Part shown: positions 1-11,360 of the stretch, piece by piece
Layout of the letters: each line of letters begins with the position of its first letter
How positions within the stretch are numbered: the first letter of the stretch is position 1
Assembly (NCBI GenBank): GCA_947044405.1
Contig: CAMRHE010000067.1
Coordinates: forward strand, 6,391,501 to 6,455,500
Origin: Leptodactylus fallax
Lineage: Eukaryota > Chordata > Amphibia > Anura > Leptodactylidae
Direction: 5' to 3'
Length of the DNA: 64,000 nt
Notes under the pieces: generated by a model
Databases searched by the model: none
Told to the model about the DNA's origin: nothing
The model's input: the letters and a program-made list of their open reading frames with translations, nothing else
Position numbers and translations under genes: made by a program

Positions 1-474
1 TGGCAGAAAAGTGTAAGATGAAAGAAAGATGGCTGCAGAGGGATTGGTACCAGTGCAGCACCAAAAGGAGGCAATTAAATGGTGCGTGTGAGCGGTGTAA
101 CACTTTAATAACACCAAGTAATTGACTTTCTTATTGTAATTAGATTCAGAAAACAAAGCACATATTAAAAGAACTCCTCTGGAGAAACATTTTCATTTCA
201 TGAAAGTCTTACTTGCTTTTCGACAATATTGCATTTCAACAATAATGGTGCGGATATGATGTTCCAAGCTAATCTTGCTAGAGATGAAGAGAAGGTGGAG
301 GGGGCTGGAATGAAGTACAGTTCTCTTCTAGTAACAATCTGTATAGCAGATTGTATGGCTGGTAATTTGTAGTCTGGTACCTGGCTCAAATGCAAAAGAA
401 ACCCATCTTCACTGTCTGTTTCCCTTATATATTAAAGATGGCATAATCCAATTATAGACTGCATACATGTTATA

Positions 475-1797
475 CAGTGGGGAAAAAAAGTATTTAGTCA
501 GCCACCAATTGTGCAAGTTCTCCCACTTAAAAAGATGAGGCCGGCCTGTAATTGACATCATAGGTAGACCTCAAATATGAGAGACAAAATGAGAAAACAA
601 ATCCAGAAAATCACATTGTCTGATTTTTAAAGAATTTATTTGCAAATTATGGTGGAAAATAAGTATTTGGTCACCTACAAACAAGCAAGATTTCTGGCTC
701 TCGCAGACCTGTAACTTCTTTAAGAGGCTCCTCTGTCCTCCACTCATTACCTGTAGTAATGGCTCCTGTTTGACATTGTTATCAGTATAAAAGACACCTG
801 TCCACAACCTCAAACAGTCACACTCCAAACTCCACTATGGTGAAGACCAATGTAACAAAGGCTACTGTCAGTAACACACTACGCCGCCAGGAACTCAGAT
901 CCTGCAGTGCCAGACGTGTCCCCCCTGCTTAAGCCAGTACATATCCGGGCCCGTCTGAAGTTTGCTGGAGAGCATTTGGATGTTCCAGAACAGTATTGGG
1001 AGAATGTCATATGGTCAGATGAAACCAAAGTAGAACTGTTTGGTAGAAACACAGCTCGTCGTATTTGGAGGAGAGTGAATGCTGAGTTGCATCCAAAGAA
1101 CACCATACCTACTGTGAAGCATGGGGGTGGCAACATCATGCTTTGGGGCTATTTCTCTGCAATTGGACCAGGACGACTGATCCGTGTACATGAAAGAATG
1201 AATGGGGCCATGTATCGTGAGATTTTGAGTGCAAACCTCCTTGCATCAGCAAGGGCATTGAAGATGAAACGTGGCTGGGTCTTTCAGAATAACAATGATC
1301 CCAAGCACACTGCCAGGGCAACGAAGGAGTTGCTACGTAAGAAGCATTTCAAGGTCCTGGAGTGGCCTAGCCAGTCTCCAGATCTCAACCCCATAGAAAA
1401 CCTTTGGAGGGAGTTGAAAGTCCGTGTTCCGAGCGACAGCCCCAAAACATCCCTGCTCTAGAGGAGATCTGCATGGAGGAATGGGCCAACATACCAGCAA
1501 CAGTGTGTGCCAACCTTGTGAAGACTTACAGAAAATGTCTGACCTCTGTCATTGCCAACAAAGAATATAAAACAAAGTATTGAGATGAACTTTTGATATT
1601 GACCAAATACTTATTTTCCACCATAATTTGAAAATAAATTCTTTAAAAATCAGACAATGTGATTTTCTAGATATGTTTTCTCATTTTGTCTCTCATAGTT
1701 GAGGTCTACCTATGATGTCAATTACAGGCCGGCCTCATCTTTTTAAGTGGGAGAACTTGCACAATTGGTGGCTGACTAAATACTTTTTTCCCCACTG
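475..1797 (+). mobile_element. Complete Tc1/mariner element with about 200-bp inverted repeats
   Basis: A TA dinucleotide flanks each end (473-474 and 1798-1799). Both ends read CAGTGGGG in inverted orientation. The terminal inverted repeats run about 475-673 and 1599-1797 and differ by only a few bases and one A-run length change, so the copy is fairly young. The very long repeats resemble the Tc1-like transposons described from fishes and frogs (PPTN/RTTN type), for which horizontal transfer has been proposed; the family name is my recollection. The internal transposase gene is broken, so the copy could move only with enzyme supplied from elsewhere. Confidence 0.95.
837..1583 (+). pseudogene. 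Tc1 DD34E transposase, defective
   Basis: A start codon at 837 is followed by only a remnant of the N-terminal DNA-binding region; most of the paired-like helix-turn-helix domain is missing, consistent with an internal deletion around 850-905. From 907 a frame of 184 codons covers the catalytic core: WSDET (first catalytic Asp, residue 38), [18 protein letters not shown] and [11 protein letters not shown] (Glu, residue 164). The family has FQQDNDPKH, so the second catalytic Asp is Asn here (residue 129). Its spacing of 34 residues before the Glu fits DD34E. After about 1425 the frame shifts and stops at 1461, while the true C-terminus ([12 protein letters not shown]... to KTKY) continues in another frame to the stop at 1581-1583. 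Three independent defects make it inactive. Confidence 0.93.
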
Positions 1798-1843
1798 TAT
1801 ATTAAGAGTGGATTCATAGTGGCCAGATGGTAAAAACTATACT

Positions 1844-2160
1844 TAAGGCTCACAATATGTAGTTTAAAAAAACAAAACAAAAAAAAACTCACCAATTCCC
1901 TACCAGCCCCTTCCATGCTCTCTGGGTACTTTGTTGGTCTCTATTTCTTGGTCCCTCTCGATGCACAAGAAATAACCGCTTGCCCAATCACAGTTGTGTG
2001 AAGCTGGTTGATTGAGCTACATTACCTGTATGCCAAGAAGGACCAGGAAGTAGAGATAGGTGAGCGACCAGAATATTCATGGATGTATGAATATTGAATA
2101 GTGAGTATTGTTTCTCTTATTTTTTTTACTCATTCTGAGACTTAAAAATTTTTTTTTACC
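1844..2160. repeat. Interspersed repeat, related to 52370-52692
   Basis: The middle shares an order of motifs with the sequence near 52.5 kb: CTCTATTTCTTGGTCC, CTCGATGCACA, then a return to CCAGGAAGTAGAGA. The inverted TCTATTTCYTGG and CCAGGAAGTAGA suggest a palindromic MITE. A-rich and T-rich runs border it. Confidence 0.5.
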
Positions 2161-2353
2161 TGCCAAATAACTCATTTCATTCTTTTCATTACAAAAAAAA
2201 GTAAACTTTTTTTTTTCAGAGATAGTGCCACTCTTGTCCATGAGCTATTCCTAGTATTGAGGACTAGCTCCATTTGCTTAAAAAGGGCTAAGCTGCATTA
2301 CTAGACACAGCCAGTGGATAAATGTGGCACTGTTTTTGTAAAAAGTAAACTTT

Positions 2354-2395
2354 TTAAAGGGGTTGAAGGACCTTTTAGTCCTTCAACCCCTTTAA
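2354..2395. repeat. 42-bp perfect hairpin with TTAA ends, a minimal MITE
   Basis: Two perfect 18-base arms, TTAAAGGGGTTGAAGGAC and its reverse complement, surround a 6-base spacer. Both ends are TTAA plus AGGGG, the same terminal design as the larger TTAA-flanked MITEs in this window (18726, 33975). It looks like such an element reduced to its inverted repeats. Confidence 0.85.
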
Positions 2396-2771
2396 TATCT
2401 GACATTTCTATAATCTGTTAGGGTAGTGGTAAATCAGTGAAGGATGAAATATTGCATTGGAAGATGAGCTCTTTTTCAGACATGTTTTTATGGTTTTACC
2501 AAGCTCTGACTTGCATGCAAAAATAGTCATTTAGGAAAATGATAACCCACCGAAAAGGAGCTACCCCTTGAGCGAAAAAGTCCTTTTTATTCAGAAATTC
2601 ACAGAACTCATCTTGGACTTCGGGGCGCGTGACTTCACCCAGGGGGTAGAAGAGATCAGAAGAGGACCCAGAGAGAGTGCCAAATGCTGCATGGAGGCCC
2701 AGAAGAGGCGAAGGAAGGTGAATATACCTGTTTGCTATTTGTATACACCTCTCCTGGGCTTCCACCTATTA

Positions 2772-2832
2772 ACATCTGGGGTCTGAAGAGATCCGAGAGT
2801 ATAATAATAATAATAATAATAATAATAATTTC
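2772..2832. repeat. MITE end passing into an (ATA)n microsatellite
   Basis: CTGGGGTCTGAAGAGATCC followed by AGTATAATAATA matches the terminal repeat of the element nested at 20193-20576. The ATA units then continue to about 2830 as a pure trinucleotide run of about nine copies. Confidence 0.75.
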
Positions 2833-2849
2833 ACTTCCAGTTCATGGGT

Positions 2850-2945
2850 GATGAATCCTCAAAGTTTTGAGTTTGAGTTGAACCTGAATCTTTTGGAAAA
2901 ATTGGAGCGAATCTGGTTTGATCCGAACCAGTTCACTCATTTCTA
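2850..2945. repeat. Short remnant of a GATGA...TTCACTCAT element
   Basis: It starts GGGTGATGA and ends GTTCACTCATTTCTA, with TTTGAGTTTGAGTT inside. It resembles the element at 33062-33230, which begins CTAGGGATGA and ends GTTCACTCATCACTA. Confidence 0.45.
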
Positions 2946-3231
2946 CTCAACAGCAAGAACTTGAGGTTCTGCAAATTACCCAACTCTAACCAAGAAACTT
3001 GGTTAAAGGGATCTTATTGAAAACATTTTCGCCCATTGCCCCGTCTTTGCTCACCTTTTTTTCAGAATCCATATGGATGACCATTGTAGTCAAGAATCAG
3101 CCACACAGCTGCCCAGACAAAGTCAAGAAGACATCAGACATAGTAGCCCAGTACTTTTTTATTTTTCATTCTACTGTCTGTGGTGACAGATCCTAGGAAA
3201 ATGCCACAATTGTCTTTGATGAGAAAACTCC

Positions 3232-3815
3232 TTAAAGGGAGTCTGTCACCAGAACCCAGCATATCAACCCAGCCATGCAGACAGATAAGAGAAGATCACC
3301 TGAATCAAGTGATGTTTTCCCCTTATGAATTGGTGCTTCCATTGGTGAGATATCACCGCTTTTGCCAATATGTAAATGAGCTCCTTGGCATTGCCGTTAT
3401 TTAAGCTTCCCACTGCTCTGTGCCATCCTCTGCTCTTCACCCCCTGAAGACTGCAGGACCTCTCTTCTGCTCCACATTCAACCTGAGCACAGCCAGGAGT
3501 GCCGACCATCACAATCCCGCCCCCACATTCAGCCTGGCTGTGCTCAGCGGGAAATAAGTCCTGCAGTCTTCACTTCATGGGACAACCCCCCTTAAGTATA
3601 CAATGACTGGACTTGTCAATTAGAGGAAGGAGGGAGGGACGGAGGTTAGCACAGACCAAAGCCCTCATTGCTCCAAATAACTCAATTACCTATTGACAAA
3701 AATGGCAATATCCTGCCAACTGATGCACCAATTCACAAGGAGAAAACACTATTTGACTCAGGTGATCCTAACCGATCTATCTGCGGGTTGGGTTGATAGG
3801 ATGGGTTCCCTTTAA
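3232..3815. mobile_element. TTAA-flanked MITE (piggyBac-like), AGGGAGTCTGTCACC family
   Basis: TTAA stands at 3232-3235 and 3812-3815. The left end AGGGAGTCTGTCACCAGAAC and the inner CATATCAACCCAGCC mirror the right end GGTTGGGTTGATAGGATGGG...TTCCCT. Inner pairs such as CACCTGAATCAAGTG and CTCAGGTGATCC also mirror. No transposase is present. Reading frames in it (3180-3404, 3264-3512) are not genes. Confidence 0.85.
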
Positions 3816-4383
3816 AGTATTTGCATTGTGCATATTTTGCTTTTTATATGTAAAGCTACTATAAATGTTCAAAAAGTTCAACTTCACCTACCCAAAATGA
3901 CACTCCATATCTGTGTGAATGTGTGTTTTTAAAGACAGCCGCTGTCAGGGACTTTTGTGCCTATCGCAGAACGCAGCAAACTTTCTCAGAATCACTTATT
4001 TCTAATGCACATTTGTAAAACACTCAAGAGCCTATTCATCATACTCGCATTTGACATGACAATGACAATCTGCATGCACATTTTTTCACATCCACTACAT
4101 TAGGTACATTGGTAACTATAGATGTGGAAGATTCATCAAAGTCAGACTTGATTAAAGTGCTGAGAATTCTGAGCAGCGCCATACATTTCCTATTACCTGT
4201 TCTGCTGTGGCAAGGTTTCTAACAAATGGCGTTGTGTGGATTGGAGGGTCTGTCTGTAAATCTCATTCTATTCATCATCTGCAGAGTGAAAAATTATTTT
4301 ATTGCTGTTTGTTTGCTACATATTTTATAGACAAATTACACAATAAAGAAAATACTTTATGGAAAATATTCAACAATGAAGAA

Positions 4384-4790
4384 AATTAAAGGGGGTTTCC
4401 TTCCAACAATAAATATCCTATCTGCATGATGATACTGGATAAGTGTCTAAGTAGTCACTCCGGAGAACCCCCACTGATCACAAGAACCTTGATCCCCAGT
4501 GTGAATGGAGTGGTAGTGTGAAAGCCTGATATCAGCTCCATTCACTTCTGTGGGACTGACAGAGTGCTGAGCTCGGCTATCGCCAGTAGTCCTGTAGAAG
4601 GAAATGGAGTGGTGGTTGGAAAACTGCTCCATTCACACAAGGCACTCTGGGAACCCGTTCTTGTAATAAGTGGGGGTTCTGGTGGTGAGATCCCCAGTGA
4701 TCAGACTCTTATCCCCTATCCTATGACAGATACACATGTTATGCTTTAGATGCCTGATGATATCTCAGGGAACTTCAACCTCCCATACTT
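4384..4790. mobile_element. Degraded MITE, TTAAAGGGGGTTTCC end
   Basis: A left TTAA followed by AGGGGGTTTCC begins a palindromic block. ATCCTATCTGCATGATG and GGAGAACCCCCACTGATCA on the left correspond to GTGGGGGTTCTGGTGGTGAG, CAGTGATCAGAC and CCCCTATCCTATGACAG on the right. The right terminus is not clear. Confidence 0.6.
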
Positions 4791-5097
4791 GGTGTGAGTC
4801 CTTTGTCTATGCACCACCATATTCTGACACCCGAAACATTTTCATATTCCCGAATATGGAGTGCAAGGGTTTTCTTTTGCAGGACAAGTTGTAGTCTTTA
4901 TTGACATAATTTTGGAAAACATATGATGTTTTAATCTTTTTTCATTACATTGTTTTTAGGAGGTGAAGAGTCAATAAAAAAAAATTGAGATTCTACAATT
5001 GAGATTTTTTTTCCATTAAAGCGTTTACTGTATAGGATAAATCTTTTTATGTTTAATATATTTTATAGTACCAGCACCTATACTATTACCTAATTAT

Positions 5098-5425
5098 GGA
5101 AGATTTATTAAGATTGGTTTATGTATGCCAGTCTTAATAAAGCGCCCACCTGGCATAGAGAATGAGAGATTTATGAAGAGTGTGGCCTCTTTATAAATCA
5201 GTTGGCTGTCCCAGTACCAGAATGGAAATCTACACAACTTAGGAACTGGCATGAGTTATAATGAATCTGTCAAGCCGAGGCGCCCCTGTGCCGGCCTGTC
5301 CCACTCCCCATCCTGCTTCATCCACGTTAGCACAATGTGGCGAGCAAGGCGCAGATTGGGACTTGTTACACTAGGCACTTTCTTGCACTAAATGTGCGCC
5401 ATCATATAATCCCTCTAGGCCAGAA
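5098..5425. repeat. Interspersed repeat: GATTTATTAAGACTGGC...GGAAATCTAC family, copy 1
   Basis: Motifs shared with 6788-7075 and 34768-35092, partly in opposite orientation: GATTTATTAAGATTGG, CAGAATGGAAATCTAC, AACTGGCATGAGTTATAAT and ATGTGGCG. No coding capacity. Confidence 0.65.
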
Positions 5426-6787
5426 AACTGGCATAAAGGGATTGATGAATTCTTCCAAATGTGTCTATTTTTTGTTTATTTTTATATGGTTGTGTTTTTT
5501 TTTAAACTTTTACTTTTTTTTTCTAAATCCCACCCCAGCGGCTTGAGCATACAGTCACTAGATTGCTTATACCATACACATCCATACAACAGTAGTGCAA
5601 GACTTACGTAGTATTGGCAGACCTAGGAGCTTCCAGAAGGCTCCCGTCTGCCATAGCAAGGGCCCGACAGTCAAAATATCGGTCATATGAAAAGCCCCCT
5701 TTACATGCATTGAATTTAATGCAGCCATATTCAAAGCTATATGTCGGTATAGTTTAACTGACTAATATTAATAATAATTTTGCCTCTGACTTTCCACAAT
5801 CTTCAAAGTGCAATCATTTACAAAAAAAATTGAATAGTCAGTAGCTGATATGGTCAATAGACTATGGAAAAGAAAAGCAGATTTTTTTTTTCTTAGTCTA
5901 TAATTCATAATGTATGCTTTGTATGCAATGGCCTATCTAACCTTACTTCTGAACAGGTTTGTTTTGCTGGCGAGTTGACATTTTTGTTTGATTTCTACAG
6001 CATTTTATATTTTTATTGATCCAAAAGAGATATTGTGTGCTTGTCCTCAGGGCACGATGTATTCTCCATTCTGATTGCCCCAAGCCATATTGGAATGTGC
6101 ATACATTTAATATATAAAAATATTTTAGTCTGTCATTTTTGCCCACTCATGTATTACATCATCAACCATTGATTGTATTAGAAATGAAATGCAATAAAAT
6201 GTTAATGATGGGAGGGCTGTAAGTGTCTTATAATGGCAGGAGGATTGTATAAGGGCAAATTGCATCTCTAAATTTGGTGAATCAAAGCAAAATATTGACA
6301 GATCAGTAACTATATAACTAGCGGGTGATTCAACATATCAGGGCACCCAGGGGATTCTATGGTACTCAACTTCCTTTTAGCACTCCCATAGAGATAGTAG
6401 AGCCATCAATTATTTTATATGGGGAGACTTGAAACCCCCTTCTTACAATTGGTGGGAGTCCACCAATCCTATCATCCATCCTGTGCATACGGGAGAAATA
6501 TAATTTGTTATATAAGGCCATTTATTTGTAGTCCAACATTCTACAGTCAGATATATTACGCATAAGTAAAAAACATTCAAGATAGTTGTCAATCTTCCCA
6601 GGAGTGGACGTCCCAGCAAATTCACCTGTGCAATGCTCAGAGAAACTAAAAAAAAATAAGAGCTACATCTAAGACTCACGTTCATGACTGTGATGGTTAC
6701 TGGGAGAAAGCCTCTTCCTTCTACAAAAAAAACAAACATGTCAGCATGACATCTGAATAAACCACAAGACTTCTGGAACAATGGGAC
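5426..6787. other. No gene; unclassified AT-rich sequence
   Basis: Reading both strands I see no exon with splice sites and no full transposon. A short stretch near 5650-5700 (GCTCCCGTCTGCCATAGC...GTCATATGAAAAGCCCCC) resembles MITE ends elsewhere in the window. T-rich tracts are common. Confidence 0.4.
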
Positions 6788-7075
6788 AGATTTATCAATC
6801 CCTGTACGTCAGTTTTATGACATAAAGGATGATATTGTGGCACACATTTTGCGCAAGGCCCAAACATACACCACAATCTCCGTCCCACACCACACACGCC
6901 ACATTGTGTGAATGTGGCAGGGCAGGTTAGGGTGGGGACAACAGTTTTCTGGCGTGAGTTATAATGGAAATCTACGCCTGTTCCTAACTGGCATAGATTT
7001 CCATTCTGGTGCAGGGACCTCTGGATGATTTATGAAGAGGACAGATTCACCAGTTTTTATAAACCTGCTCCTGGG
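6788..7075. repeat. Interspersed repeat: same family as 5098-5425, copy 2
   Basis: Contains GATTTATCAATCC, ATTGTGTGAATGTGGCAGGGCAGG, TGGCGTGAGTTATAATGGAAATCTACGCC and ATGATTTATGAAGAGG, each with a counterpart near 5.1-5.4 kb or 34.8-35.0 kb. It directly abuts the Tc1 relic. Confidence 0.65.
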
Positions 7076-7760
7076 TCCTTTGGACATATGAGACCAAAGT
7101 AGAGATTGTTGGATATAATTTACAGCCCCATACTGGGTGCAAACTGAACACAGCCCATCACCACAAACACCTCATATCAAATGTCAAACATGGTGGTGGA
7201 GTGGTGAAGACTGGGGCTTGTTCAGCAGCCACATGATCTGGGCACCTAGCAGTCATTGAAAATACATGCTATGTATACCAAAGTATTCTAGAGTCAAATG
7301 TCAGGCCATCTAACAGCTAACTAACTGAGTCCTGCAATAGACAATGATCCCAAGCAAAACCAACAACTCTACAGCAGAATGGCTGAAAAAGGAAAGAATC
7401 AAGGTGTTGCAATGGCCCAGTCAGAGTCCAGACCTCAACCTAATGGAAATGCTGACCATAAGAGAGCTATGAAGAAATGAATGCCAACTGAATGAAACCA
7501 ACGTTGTAAAGAAGAATGGGCCAAAATTCCTCCAGGACGATGTGAGGAAGGATTGGTTTTCTGCATGACTAAGTCATCGCTGCTAAAGATGGTTCCACAA
7601 GCTACTGATTCATGGGATGGAATTAGTTTTCCACACATGGTTTTTCCATTTTGGCATAATTTTGGTGAAATAAGTAATAAATCGGTGTAATCTGTTGATT
7701 GTTATTCATCCGAGTTTGTAAGACCTTCTAAGGACCAGATGTTTATTATGTCCTGATACA
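7075..7760 (+). pseudogene. Ancient Tc1/mariner transposase relic
   Basis: No long reading frame survives, but Tc1 catalytic blocks are visible in order on the plus strand: ACATATGAGACCAAAGT (the ET-K region), ATGGTGGTGGAGTGG (HGGG region), CAATGATCCCAAGCA (NDPK), GTTGCAATGGCCCAGTCAGA followed by GTCCAGACCTCAACC (WPSQSPDLN), and AAGAATGGGCCAAAATTCC. The spacing fits a transposase cut by many indels. The copy is much older than the one at 475-1797 and from a different Tc1 lineage. Its ends are not clear. Confidence 0.8.
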
Positions 7761-8410
7761 TAAAGACATAGGATTCAAGGAGGGTGTACATCGTTTTTCT
7801 CATGAATGTATATATAAGAAATCATACTTATTAAGATATTTTTGAAGAAATAACATTTCATTGATGCTCCAGGCCATGCTAAACATAAAACTAAAATGAC
7901 AAACTTTATTCATGATGTACCAGTGCAGTAAGTCTTCCATGAGGTATGAATCGAGCGCGCCAGAACTAAGCTCCTCACATAGCAATTACTGAGCTGCTTG
8001 CAAACTATAATTTCATTCTAACTGCATCTTCGCCTCGGCTGAACACTACATTGTTTGAGTCTCAGCAGGGGGAGCAAGAAAGCTATTATTTCTGCAGATT
8101 CCTCTCCCAGACAAGTGAACATCCTGAGCTCATTTTTTTCCCCTTAAATGCATTCCATTTGTATAGTTTTTGTGAATAAAACACGTTCTCTGAGACCTTA
8201 CACGGCATTGACATGTGTTACTGAATGTATTAACAATAGGAATAAAATGGCTGCTGTATGTGTGTCTAGGGTATCTGTCTCTGCCATTCACTTACTTGGC
8301 GATGACTAAAATTGCCATAGACCATTTTATGGGGTAGATGTGTTTATTAGGAATTAGAATGTGTGTATGTGTGCCATAAACATATATACAAGGTTTATAT
8401 GTCAAATGTT
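7761..8410. other. No gene recognised
   Basis: Apparently unique AT-rich sequence. No splice-bounded coding segment, transposon end or tandem array seen. Confidence 0.4.
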
Positions 8411-9322
8411 TAAGGCCCCCATACACATAAGAGACAAGTTGTCTGAACCCTCAGAGTGCATGCCTCAAGTTTGGCTCAGAGTACTGTAAGCCCGGAAGTC
8501 GATACAGACAGTGTGCGGGAGACAGAGGAAGAGTCAATGTCCGTGATCGTGCCAAGTTGAGGATAGGCTGTGGGAGAATTTTACATATGTGGACTGGTAC
8601 CTTCTTGCTCCAGCTTGGCATGCAAGCGAGGCCATAGCAGATGACAAATGAGAGGACAGAGACACCACTACCCAGAGCAGGATGCTGCTTCTCATATAGC
8701 CCTTAAGGTAGTTCTACTGCCAAATGCAACTAGAGAGTTACTATGTCATTAGAGACTGTTCCATAGAGAACAAGTGCACCATTTAAACTGTTGCTGTTTA
8801 ATGTTATCCATGTTCACATTGTAAAGTTAGACTGTTCCTCTGGTTGAGTGATAATAAATGCAAGCGTCTAAATCTAACACTGACCTCTGTGTGTGGACTA
8901 GACCAGCAACAGTTGCCAAGATGACCGATGGGAGACTATGTATGGGAGGAGAAGGAGACTTCTTCTCGACAGGTATATTGCTGAAGACAGGGGAATGATG
9001 TAGTTCAAATTACTTTGTGTTAATTGCAAGCCTTATATTTACCCTGTATGTTGTTGTAGACCTTTTAGTAAAGTTATATAAAGCAGCTGATTTTGGGGGA
9101 AGGAAGAATGGGGCATGTTGAATTTTTTTTATGCCTATGATATTTTGTTCCCTAGGAGATTAAGTGAGAGGTGTCTGAAGTGTCAGGCAGCACCTTACTC
9201 TCCTCTCCCCATTCAGAATACATGCATCCACAGCCAGTCCTAGTGTACATATTTATGGTGGAGTTAGAAGGAATAGCTGTGGACTTAACAAGTGTTCATA
9301 CCTATAGGTGTATGGGTACCTT
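8411..9322. mobile_element. Probable MITE or composite with CCCCATACACATAAG / TAGGTGTATGGG ends
   Basis: The left end AAGGCCCCCATACACATAAG and the right end CATACCTATAGGTGTATGGG are inverted partners. The 900-bp interior includes GTTCTACTGCCAAATGCAAC and an ATAATAAATGC segment that may come from a second inserted repeat. Related CATACACAT ends occur at 13.0 and 35.3 kb. Confidence 0.5.
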
Positions 9323-10690
9323 TATGCAAGGCCAAGTTTGAAACAACGTCTGGGCTGCAAACACATGGCTAGGTCACACAACTTGTGCTCTATGTTTTCT
9401 CATTAAAGTATACTTTATCAAAAGACAGGAAAAAATACAAACCTTCCAAACCAATCCATTTGTGTTTTTGATCATAGAGGGAACATATCGCCATCTTAAG
9501 CATCTATGACTTACAGGACATGTTCTAAATGCTAGGTAGTAGCACTTTTCTGGGTCCCTGACCTTGATGGAAGAAAGTCAAATTGGCCACTTTTTCCAAT
9601 GGATATCAATGGAGAGATGACTGTGCTTGCCAATATTGCCAATATATTGGTGCAACCTATTTGTCTCTCCCCACAAGATGTGAAAAAAAGCAATACTGAT
9701 TTACCACTATATTCACAAGTCCTTCACACGATATAAAGATTCAGTTTGCTGACCTTGACTTGTATCTCAATACCTTAGTCGAGACAAAGTGGCTGGTTGG
9801 ACACTACAGTATATACTCCTTACATCCAACAACCAGGGCACATACCAGTCTTCCCCTAGCTGCACTCTGTCATAGCTTTTGTAAAACCTTTGACAGATTT
9901 CGACTTCTTTACCACCAGTTTGTGAACGTCACGAGTATAAGCTGACATTGAGTAACTTTCCCTGACTTGACATTCACTACCAGTTTAAGTGATATGGGCT
10001 CAAGCACTAGTCAGTTTAGTAAAAAATGCACAAAGTTAATGCAAATACAATAGTAAAATACAAAAATGATAAATGCAACACATTGAATCAAGAGGACTAC
10101 ACTTATAAAGGACATGAAGGGCCATTACAGACGGGCGCATTATGCTGCTATTTAGCCAATAGCTCTATGTCAGCAGATAGTCCTTGGTGATGAATAGTTA
10201 CATGGTTATCTGCAAGATCCACAGCGCCCCAGTGACTAATACTATTGTAATATCACAAGTCGCATTTATCAAGCATAACTATAAACATTCTTCTGTAACA
10301 TATTGCTACAAGTGATTATATTGAGATTTATGTCTGGAAGCATTTATTATAATAAAAGCTGTATTCTTGTCTTACATGTTCCTGCAATATTATTTATGTC
10401 TCCCGCAGCTTAAATAAATGTGATGATTGTTGCGTTCTGTAGGTAGAGGAAGCAGTTTCATATAAAATTTCATATAAATTTATGAAAAGGATACCTCAAA
10501 GCACCATTGAACCCTGGATAACCCAGTGCTTTACATGATCAAGCAATTCTTGTGATCAGGGGTTGATCACCTTCTGAAATCTGTAGGAATTTGAAATTAA
10601 CTTCAACCTTGACGTCTTTCTTTTGACTGAATGTTACCTAACAAGCCACCATTACCAGTGCTCATACAGCTGAATGGGATGTGAATAAGA
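9323..10690. other. No gene recognised
   Basis: The plus-strand frame at 9760-9945 has no recognisable family motif and no supporting splice context. No transposon with clear ends seen. Confidence 0.4.
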
Positions 10691-11360
10691 GTGAAACATT
10701 ATTTATAGGAAGTTGCCAGCACCCAGCCAACCCAGGTAAGTGCCAGGGCCCAGAGATGCCGGGGGCCCACTGCAATGTGATCTTCCATCAGAACAGATGA
10801 AAGTGCTCATTGCCTGCTAAAAGTCAAGGGGACAAGCAGTGCCTATCCCTTCTTTTCTTCGATATGGTGATTTGTCCCAGAACCAGAACTCAGAGAGAGG
10901 GGTGGAGAGCCCGGGGAGCAACGAGCAGTAAGTAATGTGGAAATCTAAACCGCTCGCTCACCAGGGCCCCATTGGGAGCTGGAAACATTATACTGTGTGG
11001 AGGCAAAAGGGGGTTAAAAGGGGGCCATTATATTAGTCTTTTGCAATTTCAAGTGTTTTTATGCAGCTTTTACGGGTGCACAGGAGTTGTGCTTCAACGG
11101 GACCCACTGAGGCTCTGTCGCCCAAGGGCCCACACAAGCCTGGTGCTGGCCTTGTTTGTAGGGAACCTGCTAAATTGCTCTTATATTTGAATACCAGGGG
11201 CAGACATACCATTGGTGCAACCTGCACAGCTGCACTGGAGCCCAGTAGGTCAGATGGGCCCTATCACCTTAACAGTAGCATTCTAGCTTCCATTAGATTG
11301 CAGGTAAAAGCCTACGCTAATGAACTTCATGGCTCATTCTTACTGGTGGAGCGTTAGAGT
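10691..11360. repeat. Fragments of the GGGGGCCC / GTGCAACCTGCAC repeat
   Basis: CCAGGGCCCAGAGATGCCGGGGGCCCAC and TTGGTGCAACCTGCACAGCTGCACTGGAGCCC are typical of short repeats found again at 37.37-37.44 kb (GGGCCCAGGTGTGACTGCTACATCTGCAG) and 43.62-43.70 kb (GGCGTAGCTATAGGGGGTCC). No intact element could be delimited. Confidence 0.4.
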
